IMG/VR virus record: IMGVR_UViG_3300038716_000043
Span: 1-21,148 of that record
Source: a virus
Strand: one strand, 5' to 3'
Length of the DNA: 21,148 nucleotides
Shown: positions 1-7,500 of the stretch, one piece after another
How the letters are laid out: every line of letters begins with the position of its first letter
Position numbering within the stretch: position 1 is the first letter of the stretch
The notes under the pieces: model-generated
Databases searched by the model: none
What the model saw: the letters and a program-made list of their open reading frames with translations, nothing else
What the model was told of the DNA's origin: nothing
Position numbers and translations under genes: made by a program

Positions 1-97
1 TAATTTTTGTGCCATACTTTGTTCGTTTGCTTTGTCCTTGTCTTGTTTTCTTTTTACCATTTCTTCTTACAAAAGTAATATTATTCTTTTTTGGCAT
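1..97 (-). CDS. Short basic phage protein, C-terminus beyond left edge
   Basis: This reading frame starts with ATG at 97 and stays open to the window edge, so only the first 32 residues are visible. They begin MPKKNNITFVRRNGKKK and continue very rich in Lys, Arg, Gln and Thr, ending in a KYGTK segment. There is no membrane segment. It starts 4 nt after the stop of the preceding gene and continues the run of very short basic genes at this end of the window. I recall similar short basic proteins in marine phage structural regions, but no function is known to me. RNA or DNA binding is only a guess from the charge. Confidence 0.6.
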   Translation of the reverse strand, partial: MPKKNNITFVRRNGKKKTRQGQSKRTKYGTKI

Positions 98-101
98 TAT
101 A

Positions 102-239
102 TTAATCTATCCACTTGCCATGATTCCATAAATGCCAACATCTATGACTAAATATTTGCCAACCCAATTTAAAGTAACTATCAGATATATATTCTCCTGC
201 ATTACATTTGTAAATAAATAATTTATTATTTTTTGACAT
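102..239 (-). CDS. Small Trp/Cys-containing protein, unknown function
   Basis: A 45-residue frame whose ATG at 239 shares one base with the stop of the preceding gene (TAATG), a classic termination-reinitiation junction. The protein starts MSKNNKLFIYKCNAGEYIS and ends with an aromatic, His/Trp-rich tail (RCWHLWNHGKWID). It has two Cys and four Trp, and no clear membrane segment. No separate ribosome binding site is evident, which fits translational coupling. I do not recognise a family. The support is its position in an unbroken chain of coupled genes and the absence of any competing frame. Confidence 0.6.
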   Translation of the reverse strand: MSKNNKLFIYKCNAGEYISDSYFKLGWQIFSHRCWHLWNHGKWID

Positions 240-454
240 TATTTTTTATATACCTTTTCTGCCCCTGCAATTCCAAATGAACCAAGTGTAACCCAAACAA
301 ATGAATTATAAATATTATCGTTAATTATAATTTCTTGTCCTAATAAACCTGTTACTAAATCTACAATTCCAAATACACACATTAATGCAAAAGAAATAAA
401 TCCAATTATTGCTTTTTCATTGTACTCGTTTTCATCTTTAAAAATTGACCACAT
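239..454 (-). CDS. Small two-helix membrane protein
   Basis: 71 residues starting with ATG at 454, which overlaps the TAA of the upstream gene by one base (TAATG). A charged N-terminus (MWSIFKDENEYNEK) is followed by a hydrophobic segment at about residues 15-39 and a second at about 50-66, ending AEKVYKK. Two short helices in a 71-residue phage protein resemble class II holins, but a better holin candidate lies beside the lysozyme (3389-3760). It could instead be a virion or host-membrane protein. Function is unassigned. Confidence 0.7.
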   Translation of the reverse strand: MWSIFKDENEYNEKAIIGFISFALMCVFGIVDLVTGLLGQEIIINDNIYNSFVWVTLGSFGIAGAEKVYKK

Positions 455-786
455 TATTTTTTTCTCCCATATACTTGTTTCTGTGATTTAGGTGGATTCT
501 TTTTTCTACCACCTGGACTCCATAAAAATTTATCTGCCCAATATGCAGCAGACATTTTACCTCTTGCTATATTTCTTTTATGTCTTGCTTTAAATGCTCG
601 TCTTGCACCAGCAGAATAATTATGACCCATACCTTTAGCACCAAATCTAATCAACTTTAATTGATGTCCTGATTCTGACAATACCATAGCTTTCTTGGTT
701 TTATGACTTGGTGTCATCTTAGGTCTATTAACTGCTTTTAACCCATATCGTTTTAATAATTTTTTCTTTCGTTCAATATGTGACAT
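454..786 (-). CDS. Conserved basic phage protein (RFG...ARHK...AYWADK type), unknown function
   Basis: 110 residues starting with ATG at 786, overlapping the previous stop by one base (TAATG). It is strongly basic. It has a central block with KLIRFGAKGMG, then RRAFKARHKRN, then KMSAAYWADKFLW, and ends in a Lys/Gly/Arg tail. I recall the same order of blocks (short beta strand with IRFG, an ARH segment, and a K-S-A-x-YW segment) in small proteins of marine cyanophage-like genomes, generally of unknown function. The setting among structural genes and the high charge suggest a nucleic-acid-contacting or virion role, which is inference. Confidence 0.75.
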   Translation of the reverse strand: MSHIERKKKLLKRYGLKAVNRPKMTPSHKTKKAMVLSESGHQLKLIRFGAKGMGHNYSAGARRAFKARHKRNIARGKMSAAYWADKFLWSPGGRKKNPPKSQKQVYGRKK

Positions 787-965
787 TATTTTCCAACTGT
801 TCTCATAGCAATAGTATGAGATTGTGAAAATGATTTTCCTTTTCTCATTTCTGTTGCCATTTTTCTTAAATGTGCTTTTGTGTGATGCACTTTATGAGTG
901 TTCATTTGTCTTTTTTGAGTAGCATTAAGTCCTTTTAAACTTATTCCTTTTAAATTTTTAGCCAT
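786..965 (-). CDS. Small basic protein (59 residues), unknown function
   Basis: The frame starts with ATG at 965 and stops with TAA at 788-786, one base overlapping the next ATG. Its own ATG overlaps the stop of the 14-codon gene upstream, so it is coupled on both sides. The sequence begins MAKNLKGISLKGLNATQKRQ, continues with a His/Lys-rich helix (THKVHHTKAH) and ends SFSQSHTIAMRTVGK. It is basic, contains no Cys and has no membrane segment. The family is not recognised. Precise coupling at both ends is the main reason to accept it as a gene. Confidence 0.7.
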   Translation of the reverse strand: MAKNLKGISLKGLNATQKRQMNTHKVHHTKAHLRKMATEMRKGKSFSQSHTIAMRTVGK

Positions 966-1009
966 TATTTTCTACGACCTTTTTTCTTTTTCCCTTTATG
1001 ATATGGCAT
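965..1009 (-). CDS. 14-residue basic micropeptide (MPYHKGKKKKGRRK)
   Basis: A 15-codon frame with ATG at 1009 and TAA at 967-965. AGGAGA lies 5 nt upstream, inside the last codons of the connector-like gene, a near-ideal ribosome binding site. The stop overlaps the next ATG (TAATG). Nine of the 14 residues are Lys or Arg. Two readings are possible: a real basic peptide, or a translated leader that delivers ribosomes to the 59-residue gene, which lacks its own good binding site. The strong binding site favours translation either way. Confidence 0.55.
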   Translation of the reverse strand: MPYHKGKKKKGRRK

Positions 1010-1011
1010 TG

Positions 1012-1998
1012 TTATCTCCTTTTCATTTGTATAGATTGCATTCCACCACCTGATGTGTGGTCTAATCCTGATACTTCTACTTCCCATTCATCACTAATTG
1101 TATAAACCCCAGTAGAGAATCGTACATATACTCCATGACCAATATGTTGTAGTCCACCATCAATGATTTGTCCACTTTGTACAAGACTTACTTTTAATCC
1201 AGCATCACTTCCAACATAAGAATCAAACTTTACTCCTGATGCACTCCCTGCTGCAAAAGTTCCTGCTGTACTAATGATTACTTTTATTCTGTCAAATGAC
1301 ACTTGTGGAAAGCCGAAAGTATCTACTATTGCACCAGTTGTACTTGCATTGATAGATACTTCTTTTACGATTTTATCTCTACCATCTTCGTCTTGGTCTA
1401 TGGATATAACACCTTTTCTAATTAAATCTAATAATCCATTAGATTCAATAGGATTGTAAGCGATGTCTTGCAACTCTTCACCTCGTTCTCTATCATAAGG
1501 CATAATTGCTAAACTTGCTGATAGCAAAGCAGTTGACCTAACAATGACTTCAGGAAAGTCCCTACCTAAACTATCCCCAGTTCCTACACCTTTGTTCTTG
1601 TATATTGGTTTATTAATATACGACCTCACAAAGTCGGAACTTCTTGCAATAAACTCATCAAAGAGTGTTTTATTGTCCCTACCAGCAGTAACTGCTTCAT
1701 CAAAGTTGGGATTATTTGTGCTTGTTGGTCTGTAATACACTACATCGGCATCTTCATCAAAGTAATATTTGCCATCTGCATCGATACTTGCTACATCACT
1801 TACTGATGTTAGTTCAATGTCGTTTGCATATAATTGAGTGAATTTCCCAACACTACCTGCTTTGTAGATAGTTGCATTCCCACTACCACTATGACTTACC
1901 CAGTTAGAGATAGTTCGTTTCCTGTCATAATCAAATACAAAAGGTGCTACCAGTTGTATATCTTCTATTGTGCAATATTTTTCAAGATATGTACTCAT
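1012..1998 (-). CDS. Head-tail connector-like structural protein (DUF1320/gp36-like part plus extra domains)
   Basis: 328 residues starting with ATG at 1998. The N-terminus MSTYLEKYCTIEDIQLVAP and the middle (about 113-200: FIARSSDFVRSYINKPIYKN, a helix with RSTALLSASLAIMPYDRERGEEL, then GLLDLIRKGVISI) resemble the order of helices in DUF1320/gp36-type connector proteins that sit under the portal. Between them, at about 30-110, is an inserted beta-rich stretch. The C-terminal third (about 215-328) is beta-rich and Gly/Ser-rich, with the look of a virion surface or joining domain. It overlaps the upstream 56-residue gene by 17 nt. The connector role is an inference from pattern alone; other virion roles are possible. 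Confidence 0.6.
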   Translation of the reverse strand: MSTYLEKYCTIEDIQLVAPFVFDYDRKRTISNWVSHSGSGNATIYKAGSVGKFTQLYANDIELTSVSDVASIDADGKYYFDEDADVVYYRPTSTNNPNFDEAVTAGRDNKTLFDEFIARSSDFVRSYINKPIYKNKGVGTGDSLGRDFPEVIVRSTALLSASLAIMPYDRERGEELQDIAYNPIESNGLLDLIRKGVISIDQDEDGRDKIVKEVSINASTTGAIVDTFGFPQVSFDRIKVIISTAGTFAAGSASGVKFDSYVGSDAGLKVSLVQSGQIIDGGLQHIGHGVYVRFSTGVYTISDEWEVEVSGLDHTSGGGMQSIQMKRR

Positions 1999-2152
1999 TG
2001 CTTAATTCTCCTATTAGTTGAGGAACTTCTAAACTATCAATTAAACGATGTAATTCAGGTAGGTAAAACTCTTTTTCTCTATCCGATATTGTTTTTGCTT
2101 GTAGCATAGCAGATAGCTCTTTCATTCGTTTAATTGTTTCGGCTAAATCCAT
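1982..2152 (-). CDS. Small acidic helical protein (56 residues)
   Basis: The frame starts with ATG at 2152, overlapping the stop of the metallophosphoesterase gene by one base (TAATG), and stops at 1984-1982 inside the next gene. It starts MDLAETIKRMKELSAMLQAK and has a mid-region SDREKEFYLPELHRLIDSL, so it should be nearly all helix. The overlaps on both sides leave no doubt that ribosomes can pass through it. I do not recognise the family. A chaperone or adaptor for the adjacent structural protein would fit the size, but this is speculation. Confidence 0.65.
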   Translation of the reverse strand: MDLAETIKRMKELSAMLQAKTISDREKEFYLPELHRLIDSLEVPQLIGELSNEYIS

Positions 2153-2919
2153 TAGTCCCCCTTAATTATTTTATTGTTCCAAGTTGTCATTCCATTATGT
2201 ATGTCTAAGGTAATTAGGTTAAACCAACCATCATTAAAGAAATCTATGATTCCTACATTATGTGTCCAGTTTACCTTTCTACCTTTTAAAAAATCCTTTT
2301 TCAACTTACATAAGCACCCCATACTTTGTGCTATATGTACACCTGATATATGTTGCATTACACTTCGTTGGCAATCGTGAGTATGTCCATAAATCACATT
2401 ACAACCTAAATTCTGTACTGTTGTTCTTGCATGATTGACACTTGAATAATGCCCACCATGATAAGCATATAGTTTGCTATTTTCTACTTTAAACAACTCA
2501 CCATAAGGATACCATTTGTATCCCCTTTCTTTAATCTTAAATAGATGTTCAGGTTTATATCCATCTAAGTATGGGTTTTCATCTACAAAGGCATTATACC
2601 AATTATCGTGATTACCCATTGCCAAATACTTCTTTTTACACCCTACTTTTTTGAGTGCATTGTCAATTCTGTCTAAATGATAATTGACTTCATCTGCTTC
2701 TTTATCAATCAAGGGGAGTTGATATTCTAATGGTGGTCTTTTTCTTCTTGACCATCTCCAATGAGATACATACTCCCCTTCTGCAAAATCACCTAAGTTG
2801 ATAAATACATCAGGTTTTACTTTTTCAATTACCTTTAATGCACAGCTAAATGCCTTTTCATCATGTAATGGGAAGTGCATATCCCCAAAGATGATGCCTG
2901 TACTCTTGATTTCTTTCAT
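2152..2919 (-). CDS. Calcineurin-like metallophosphoesterase
   Basis: 255 residues with the standard metallophosphoesterase metal-ligand motifs in order: GDMH at 12-15, NLGDF around 41-45, MGNHD at 101-105, a His in YHGGH near 154-157 and GHTHD at 178-182. These bind two metal ions and hydrolyse phosphoester bonds; the substrate is unknown (nucleotides, nucleic acid ends and phosphoproteins are all possible). The region 55-75 (RWSRRKRPPLEYQL) is an Arg-rich insert. The ATG overlaps the lysozyme stop by four bases (ATGA), so it is co-translated with the lysis genes. Phage members of this family sit in various contexts, so a lysis role should not be assumed. Confidence 0.9.
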   Translation of the reverse strand: MKEIKSTGIIFGDMHFPLHDEKAFSCALKVIEKVKPDVFINLGDFAEGEYVSHWRWSRRKRPPLEYQLPLIDKEADEVNYHLDRIDNALKKVGCKKKYLAMGNHDNWYNAFVDENPYLDGYKPEHLFKIKERGYKWYPYGELFKVENSKLYAYHGGHYSSVNHARTTVQNLGCNVIYGHTHDCQRSVMQHISGVHIAQSMGCLCKLKKDFLKGRKVNWTHNVGIIDFFNDGWFNLITLDIHNGMTTWNNKIIKGD

Positions 2920-3392
2920 GTAGTTGTTGCCCTTTTATACCACCCAAAGTAAAATCGTTCTTGGTCAGGTTCTTCGGATACTAATCTACCATAGAATAAG
3001 CAACGATATGCTTGTAATCGTCTTTTTGATATTCTCCCTGCATTTTCTATGGTTATTTTTCCGATAACTCCATCTTCTTCAATTTTATTCATCTTTCTAC
3101 TATTGATGGCTTGTTGTAGTATTTTAACAGCTTGTCTTTGTCCCATATTGACACACATATCGAAATAGGTGGCTTTTAAGTCATTAGGTAAATTATCTGC
3201 TTTACTTGGTTTCCAATAATTGTTGTAATAGATATTAATTGCATCACTTTTGGTAAGATTCTTAATATCTAAATCAGGATACCATCGTTTAGCAATACCA
3301 AACTTAGTTTCACCACCTTTATCGTAAGGGTCATTTACATAACCCCCTTCATGTTCTAATACCTTGTCAATAATTTGTTCAAAGGTAATCAT
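2916..3392 (-). CDS. Endolysin, GH108-type lysozyme
   Basis: 158 residues starting with ATG at 3392 (MITFEQIIDKVLEHEGGYVN). The segment EHEGGYVNDPYDKGGETKFGIAK is split by family motifs: Glu15 in EGG is the expected catalytic acid, and GGETKFGI at 26-33 is the conserved follow-up. The C-terminal half (about 85-155) looks like the peptidoglycan-binding part usual in this family (DGVIGKITIENAG and following). It cleaves the glycan strands of peptidoglycan. The frame is open far upstream to 3593, but that part lies inside the holin gene. The chosen ATG overlaps the holin stop (ATGA), as expected for a holin-lysozyme pair. There is no signal peptide, so it depends on a holin. Confidence 0.88.
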   Translation of the reverse strand: MITFEQIIDKVLEHEGGYVNDPYDKGGETKFGIAKRWYPDLDIKNLTKSDAINIYYNNYWKPSKADNLPNDLKATYFDMCVNMGQRQAVKILQQAINSRKMNKIEEDGVIGKITIENAGRISKRRLQAYRCLFYGRLVSEEPDQERFYFGWYKRATTT

Positions 3393-3760
3393 GCTGACTT
3401 CTTCACTTTTTCGAACGAACGCATTCCCCCAAGACCGAGCATACCCAAAAGTATTGTCGTGAGAGTTGTCATATCGAATACTGGTAAATCCACTTGATAG
3501 CCAAATGAATGTAACAGAAAAAGTAAGAAGGGTTGTAGTACGAAGTGATAACATAGTGCTACTCCACAAGTCCAACCAACAAAAGGACGCCAACCTGCAA
3601 CAAATAAGCTATTGCTATTGGCTTCAACTTTATTAACCTCAATTTGAGCTTTGTTAATCTCTTGTATGAGTTGTGCTTTTTCTGCTTTGTCAAGTGTAAA
3701 GTCATCAATCTTATCTGCTACTTTATCTATGATTCCTGCTACTACATTTAATTTAGGCAT
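3389..3760 (-). CDS. Holin-like membrane protein (3-helix GTA-holin type)
   Basis: 123 residues starting at the Met of MPKLNVVAGIIDKVADKID. A long amphipathic helical N-terminal part (about 1-55, rich in Lys, Glu and Gln) is followed by RPFVGW and a hydrophobic run (about 60-85), then a second run near 95-115 (TTLTTILLGMLGLGG) and a basic end. This layout, with the WRPF motif before the helices, matches three-helix holins of phages and gene transfer agents. It makes the membrane lesion that lets the adjacent GH108 lysozyme reach peptidoglycan. The frame is open for 11 more codons upstream, but the chosen ATG overlaps the previous stop by 8 nt and is the natural start. Gene order supports the role. 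Confidence 0.8.
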   Translation of the reverse strand: MPKLNVVAGIIDKVADKIDDFTLDKAEKAQLIQEINKAQIEVNKVEANSNSLFVAGWRPFVGWTCGVALCYHFVLQPFLLFLLHSFGYQVDLPVFDMTTLTTILLGMLGLGGMRSFEKVKKSA

Positions 3761-3977
3761 CTTTTTCTTCTTTCTTATCATCTTTTTTATCAAAAGATTC
3801 TGTTAGCATTTTAGCAAAAGCACCTTCGGCTACATTTTCTCTATCCATTTCAAAAGCCAAAGATGATTTTCTCTTTCTACAATTTTCTATGTGTTCTACC
3901 AAGATTTTCTGTTCTTGTGATAGTTCATCATAGTTGTAGTCTTTATCGTTTATATTTACTTTTCTTTCTTCACTCAT
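3753..3977 (-). CDS. Small acidic/basic helical protein, DUF6447-like
   Basis: 74 residues if it starts at the second Met (MSEERKVNINDKDY), with GAGGG-like ribosome binding about 9 nt upstream; the first ATG (3983) is too close to that site. The pattern is a short beta-hairpin (VNINDKDYNYDEL), then a helix starting SQEQKILVEHIENCRKRK, then a mostly helical charged tail. Proteins of this pattern (ID-K-Y...LS...K...V..L..L...) are common next to lysis or tail genes in cyanophages and are grouped as DUF6447 in my memory. The function is unknown. It ends 8 nt inside the holin gene, so the two are coupled. Confidence 0.65.
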   Translation of the reverse strand: MSEERKVNINDKDYNYDELSQEQKILVEHIENCRKRKSSLAFEMDRENVAEGAFAKMLTESFDKKDDKKEEKDA

Positions 3978-4009
3978 TTTCATAACCCTCGTTTGTTATT
4001 AATAAAATT

Positions 4010-4297
4010 TTATGTGTGTGTTCCACCAATACATTCACTCATTCTAAATGGTGCAGTTTCTATATCATCATCATATAGATTAACTGAACCTGCTGTAGAC
4101 TGTAATGGATTATTACTTCCACCGATTAAATCAAAAGTTGATGCTTTTCCACCTGCTGCAGCAAAAGTATGTCCTGTGCCATCACACAATCCTTTTAAAG
4201 ATATGTTAGTTGTTTCTTGTACACCAGTTGCTTCACCAATAGCACTACCTGCTGCAAACATTCCAAAATTAGTATTTCCTACTGCTGGTAATGCCAT
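4010..4297 (-). CDS. Gly/Ala/Ser-rich probable virion protein
   Basis: 95 residues starting with ATG at 4297, after AAAGGT. It is low in charge and rich in Gly, Ala, Ser and Thr (MALPAVGNTNFGMFAAGSAI, then TFAAAGGKASTFDLIGG), with no membrane helix. It ends with an acidic YDDDIETAPFRMSECIGGTHT tail when read in pieces around its Cys. The composition and its place directly after the tail fibre and a coiled-coil protein suggest a small virion component, for example a tail-tip or fibre-associated protein. The family is not recognised. Confidence 0.65.
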   Translation of the reverse strand: MALPAVGNTNFGMFAAGSAIGEATGVQETTNISLKGLCDGTGHTFAAAGGKASTFDLIGGSNNPLQSTAGSVNLYDDDIETAPFRMSECIGGTHT

Positions 4298-4299
4298 AA

Positions 4300-4545
4300 T
4301 TAACCTTTAATCTTTTTATATTCAGCGATGTCTGCTTTAAGTTCAGTAACTCTTGCTTCAGCATTTACTAAATCTGCTTCTGCTTGTGAAATTGCTTCAT
4401 CTAGTGATTTTGTTTCAGTCCAATCTACTACTGAAACATCTTTACCTGCTTCATCTTTCATTGAACGAAGATGCTTAATTTCTACCATTTTAGGTGAATC
4501 AACTTGTACTTGTTCTTGTACTTTTTCTGCGATTACTTTAGCCAT
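4300..4545 (-). CDS. Coiled-coil small protein next to the tail fibre
   Basis: 81 residues starting with ATG at 4545, 8 nt inside the end of the fibre gene. The N-terminal half is beta-like and charged (KVQEQVQVDSPKMVEIKHL). The C-terminal half from about residue 45 is a clear heptad-like coiled coil (ISQAEADLVNAEARVTEL, then KADIAEYKKIKG). Proteins of this layout after tail fibres are often assembly helpers or trimeric virion parts. I cannot assign it further. Overlap with the fibre frame indicates coupled synthesis. Confidence 0.65.
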   Translation of the reverse strand: MAKVIAEKVQEQVQVDSPKMVEIKHLRSMKDEAGKDVSVVDWTETKSLDEAISQAEADLVNAEARVTELKADIAEYKKIKG

Positions 4546-7500
4546 TTAATTGTTCCTTTAATTTGTTTATTTGTTGTTGTTGTTCTTGAACTGCTTTTAT
4601 TAATACAGCAGTTAACTTTTCATAATCCATTGTTTTAATTTTGTCATCAAACCATTCATTTTCTTTTACAATTTCAGGGATTACTTGCTCTACCTCTTGT
4701 GCAATGAATCCTATATCATGTCTATTATCTTTTTTCCAATCATATTGCTTTGGATTTAGTTTCATAATAGTATCTAAACCATACTCAATATCTTTAACAT
4801 TTTCTTTTAGCTTTTGGTCTGATGGTGTTGAAGAAAATGCTACTACATCATTTATTACATGTAATGCTCCTGTGTTTATAAGTCGCATTCTTTCGGCAGT
4901 TGTTCCACTACTTCTTGTATCAAATCTTAAATATCCATTTGAAGCATCTACTCTTTTACCATAAATAGCACCTAATGCTTGTCCTGTATTCCAACCACTT
5001 GTTGTTGATTGCCAAAATATTCCTTGCCCAGAATCAGCAGAAGTTGAATTAGCAGTAAGAAATAAATCTCCTGACATTAAATGTAGCTTTGTTGCAGGTG
5101 TTGTAGTTCCTATTCCGACATTACCTGATGAGTTTATGTGCATTACATCAGAATTATTTATTCTAAAATATATAGGTTGTCCTGATGCAGCATTTAAGTA
5201 TGTAGCACCATTATTTTGTTGTAGTAAAGCATAGCCACCACTTGTAGCACTATCTCTATGTTGAAACGAAGCATAATCACTATGAGAGTTGTAACCTACT
5301 CTTGCTCTACCTATTAAAGCAAATTCATCTGCATCTCCACCTACATCTAACAAAGCACCAGGTGAAGTAGTTCCTATACCGACATTGCCTGATGTATTTA
5401 TTGACATTCTTTCATTACCATTAGTAACAAATCCTAAATATCCAGTAGCACCATCTGAACCTCTATAATATCTTATAGTAGAATTTTCAGTAGTATTATA
5501 AAACAATCCTGCTTTAAATGTAACTGCATTAGTGCTTGAACTTCCATCATTATAAATTCTGTATTTAAAAGCAGGTTCAGTTGAATTTTCTGCTTCAAAA
5601 ATATAATTATCTTGTGCTATAGATAGTTTTAAATCTCCTGCGACTTGTAGTTTACTTGAAGGTGTTGAAGTTCCTATACCAATTTTTCCATCTCCAGTAA
5701 TACCCATATAATCACCAACACCTACTTCTCCAAAAGAAATCATGTGTGCATTTGTAGCATCAAAACTACTACCAAACTGGATATATCCCATATTACTTGT
5801 ATCTACTCTTCTTCTAATTCTTTCTCTTGTAGAAGTCCAAGTGCTTCCATCTGATACTCTTTCAGATGAAAATATTAACTGATTTGCATTAGCAGAATCG
5901 GTTTCTAATTTTAATAAATCAATACTATTTCCTGAAGTAGTTCCAAGAGTAAATGAACTTGAATTATCTCCAACATGAAAAGTAGCATCAGGTGAAGTAT
6001 TTCCTATTCCAACTAATCCAGCATTATCTATAGTCATTCTTGTAGTAGCATTTGTTCTAATTTGTAAATCGTGATTAGATGACATTCCTAAAACACCATA
6101 ACTATTATTTGCATTTAATACATAAAATTCAGAAGTTCCTCTTGTGATTTTTAAAGAATCTCCACTAAAATTTGAACCATCAATTTGCAATCCAAAACTT
6201 GGTGATGTAGTTCCTATGCCGACATTACCTGATGAGTTAATTCTCATGGCTTCAGAATTATTATCAGTTGAAAAAATTAAAGAGTGACCAGTATTTGCAG
6301 TCATAAGTTTTAAAGAATTACCATGATAGCTATATTGAAGTCCTGCACCAAAAGCATCATTTGCACTACCAAAAATTACTGCACCAGTATCTGTACTACC
6401 TTCTCCTGATAAAATACTAATACCTGACCTGCTTGAATTTTCTACTACTAATTCATCAGCATCTCCATCAGGTGCTACACTTGCATCTCCATTATAAATG
6501 TGGACTTTACCTTCAGGTGAGTTAGTTCCTATACCGACCTTATCTGTACCACCATCTATAAATAAAGTATTTGTGCTTCCAGTAGTACCAAATCTTGTAT
6601 TAATATCTGCTTGTGCATTGTTAAATTGAATATTACCAGCACTATTAAATTTTATTTTTTCTGTTGTTCCTTGTCTAATGAAAAAAGCAGTTCCACCTGA
6701 ATCTATAAAATCATTAGTTCCATTGTGATAGAGTTCTAACTCATTATTTGCTCCAATTCTTAATTTTCCACTATCGGACAATAAATCTAAATTGCTACTC
6801 GCATCAAAAGTAAGATTGGCTTCTGCATCTAATTCTGTTGTAGTAGAACCTACTGTTACTAATTCATTTTCAGTAGCATTGTTAAGTGCAGTAATTGCTC
6901 CTGTCGTAGTATAACCATAACTTAAAATCTTATCTTGTATTGCAGCAGAAGTCATTAAAGAAGTATCATTATCTGCAAAGGATTCACTTCCTGTTTGGAT
7001 TGCACTAATACTTACACTATCTAATTTTAAGGTTGTAATATGTGTTTTTGAATCTCCAGCATCTACTTTAAATACTACATTACCACTACTATCTTTTGCT
7101 CTAAAATCTAAATCATTGCCACCATTATTGTGCATTGTGTATGCACCAAATAAATTAAAATGTGCTACACTATTTCTTATAATATTAAGATTGTGAGCTG
7201 TTACTGTTCCTACAGTTCCATTAGTATCGCTTGATGCTACTCTTGTAGTAATGGTGTTTGTAGTATCAGTTATGTTTAATTGTGGTGTAGAAGCATCACT
7301 AAAATCTATATCTCCAGTAAAAGTTGGACTTGCTAAGGTTTTATTTGTTAGTGTTTGAGAACTTGTTAGTTGTACAATATCACTATTAGTAATAGATGCT
7401 ATCTTTGTAGCAGTATCTGCATTACCTTCTAAAGCTGCTACTAATGTTCCAGTAGATATAGTTAAGTCCCCAGTAGCACTTGGAGTTGAGGTAGTTGTAC

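Noticed and set aside
3393-3593. Longer lysozyme start at 3593
   Set aside because: The added part lies fully inside the holin gene in another frame. The ATG at 3392 overlaps the holin stop and starts the normal GH108 domain.
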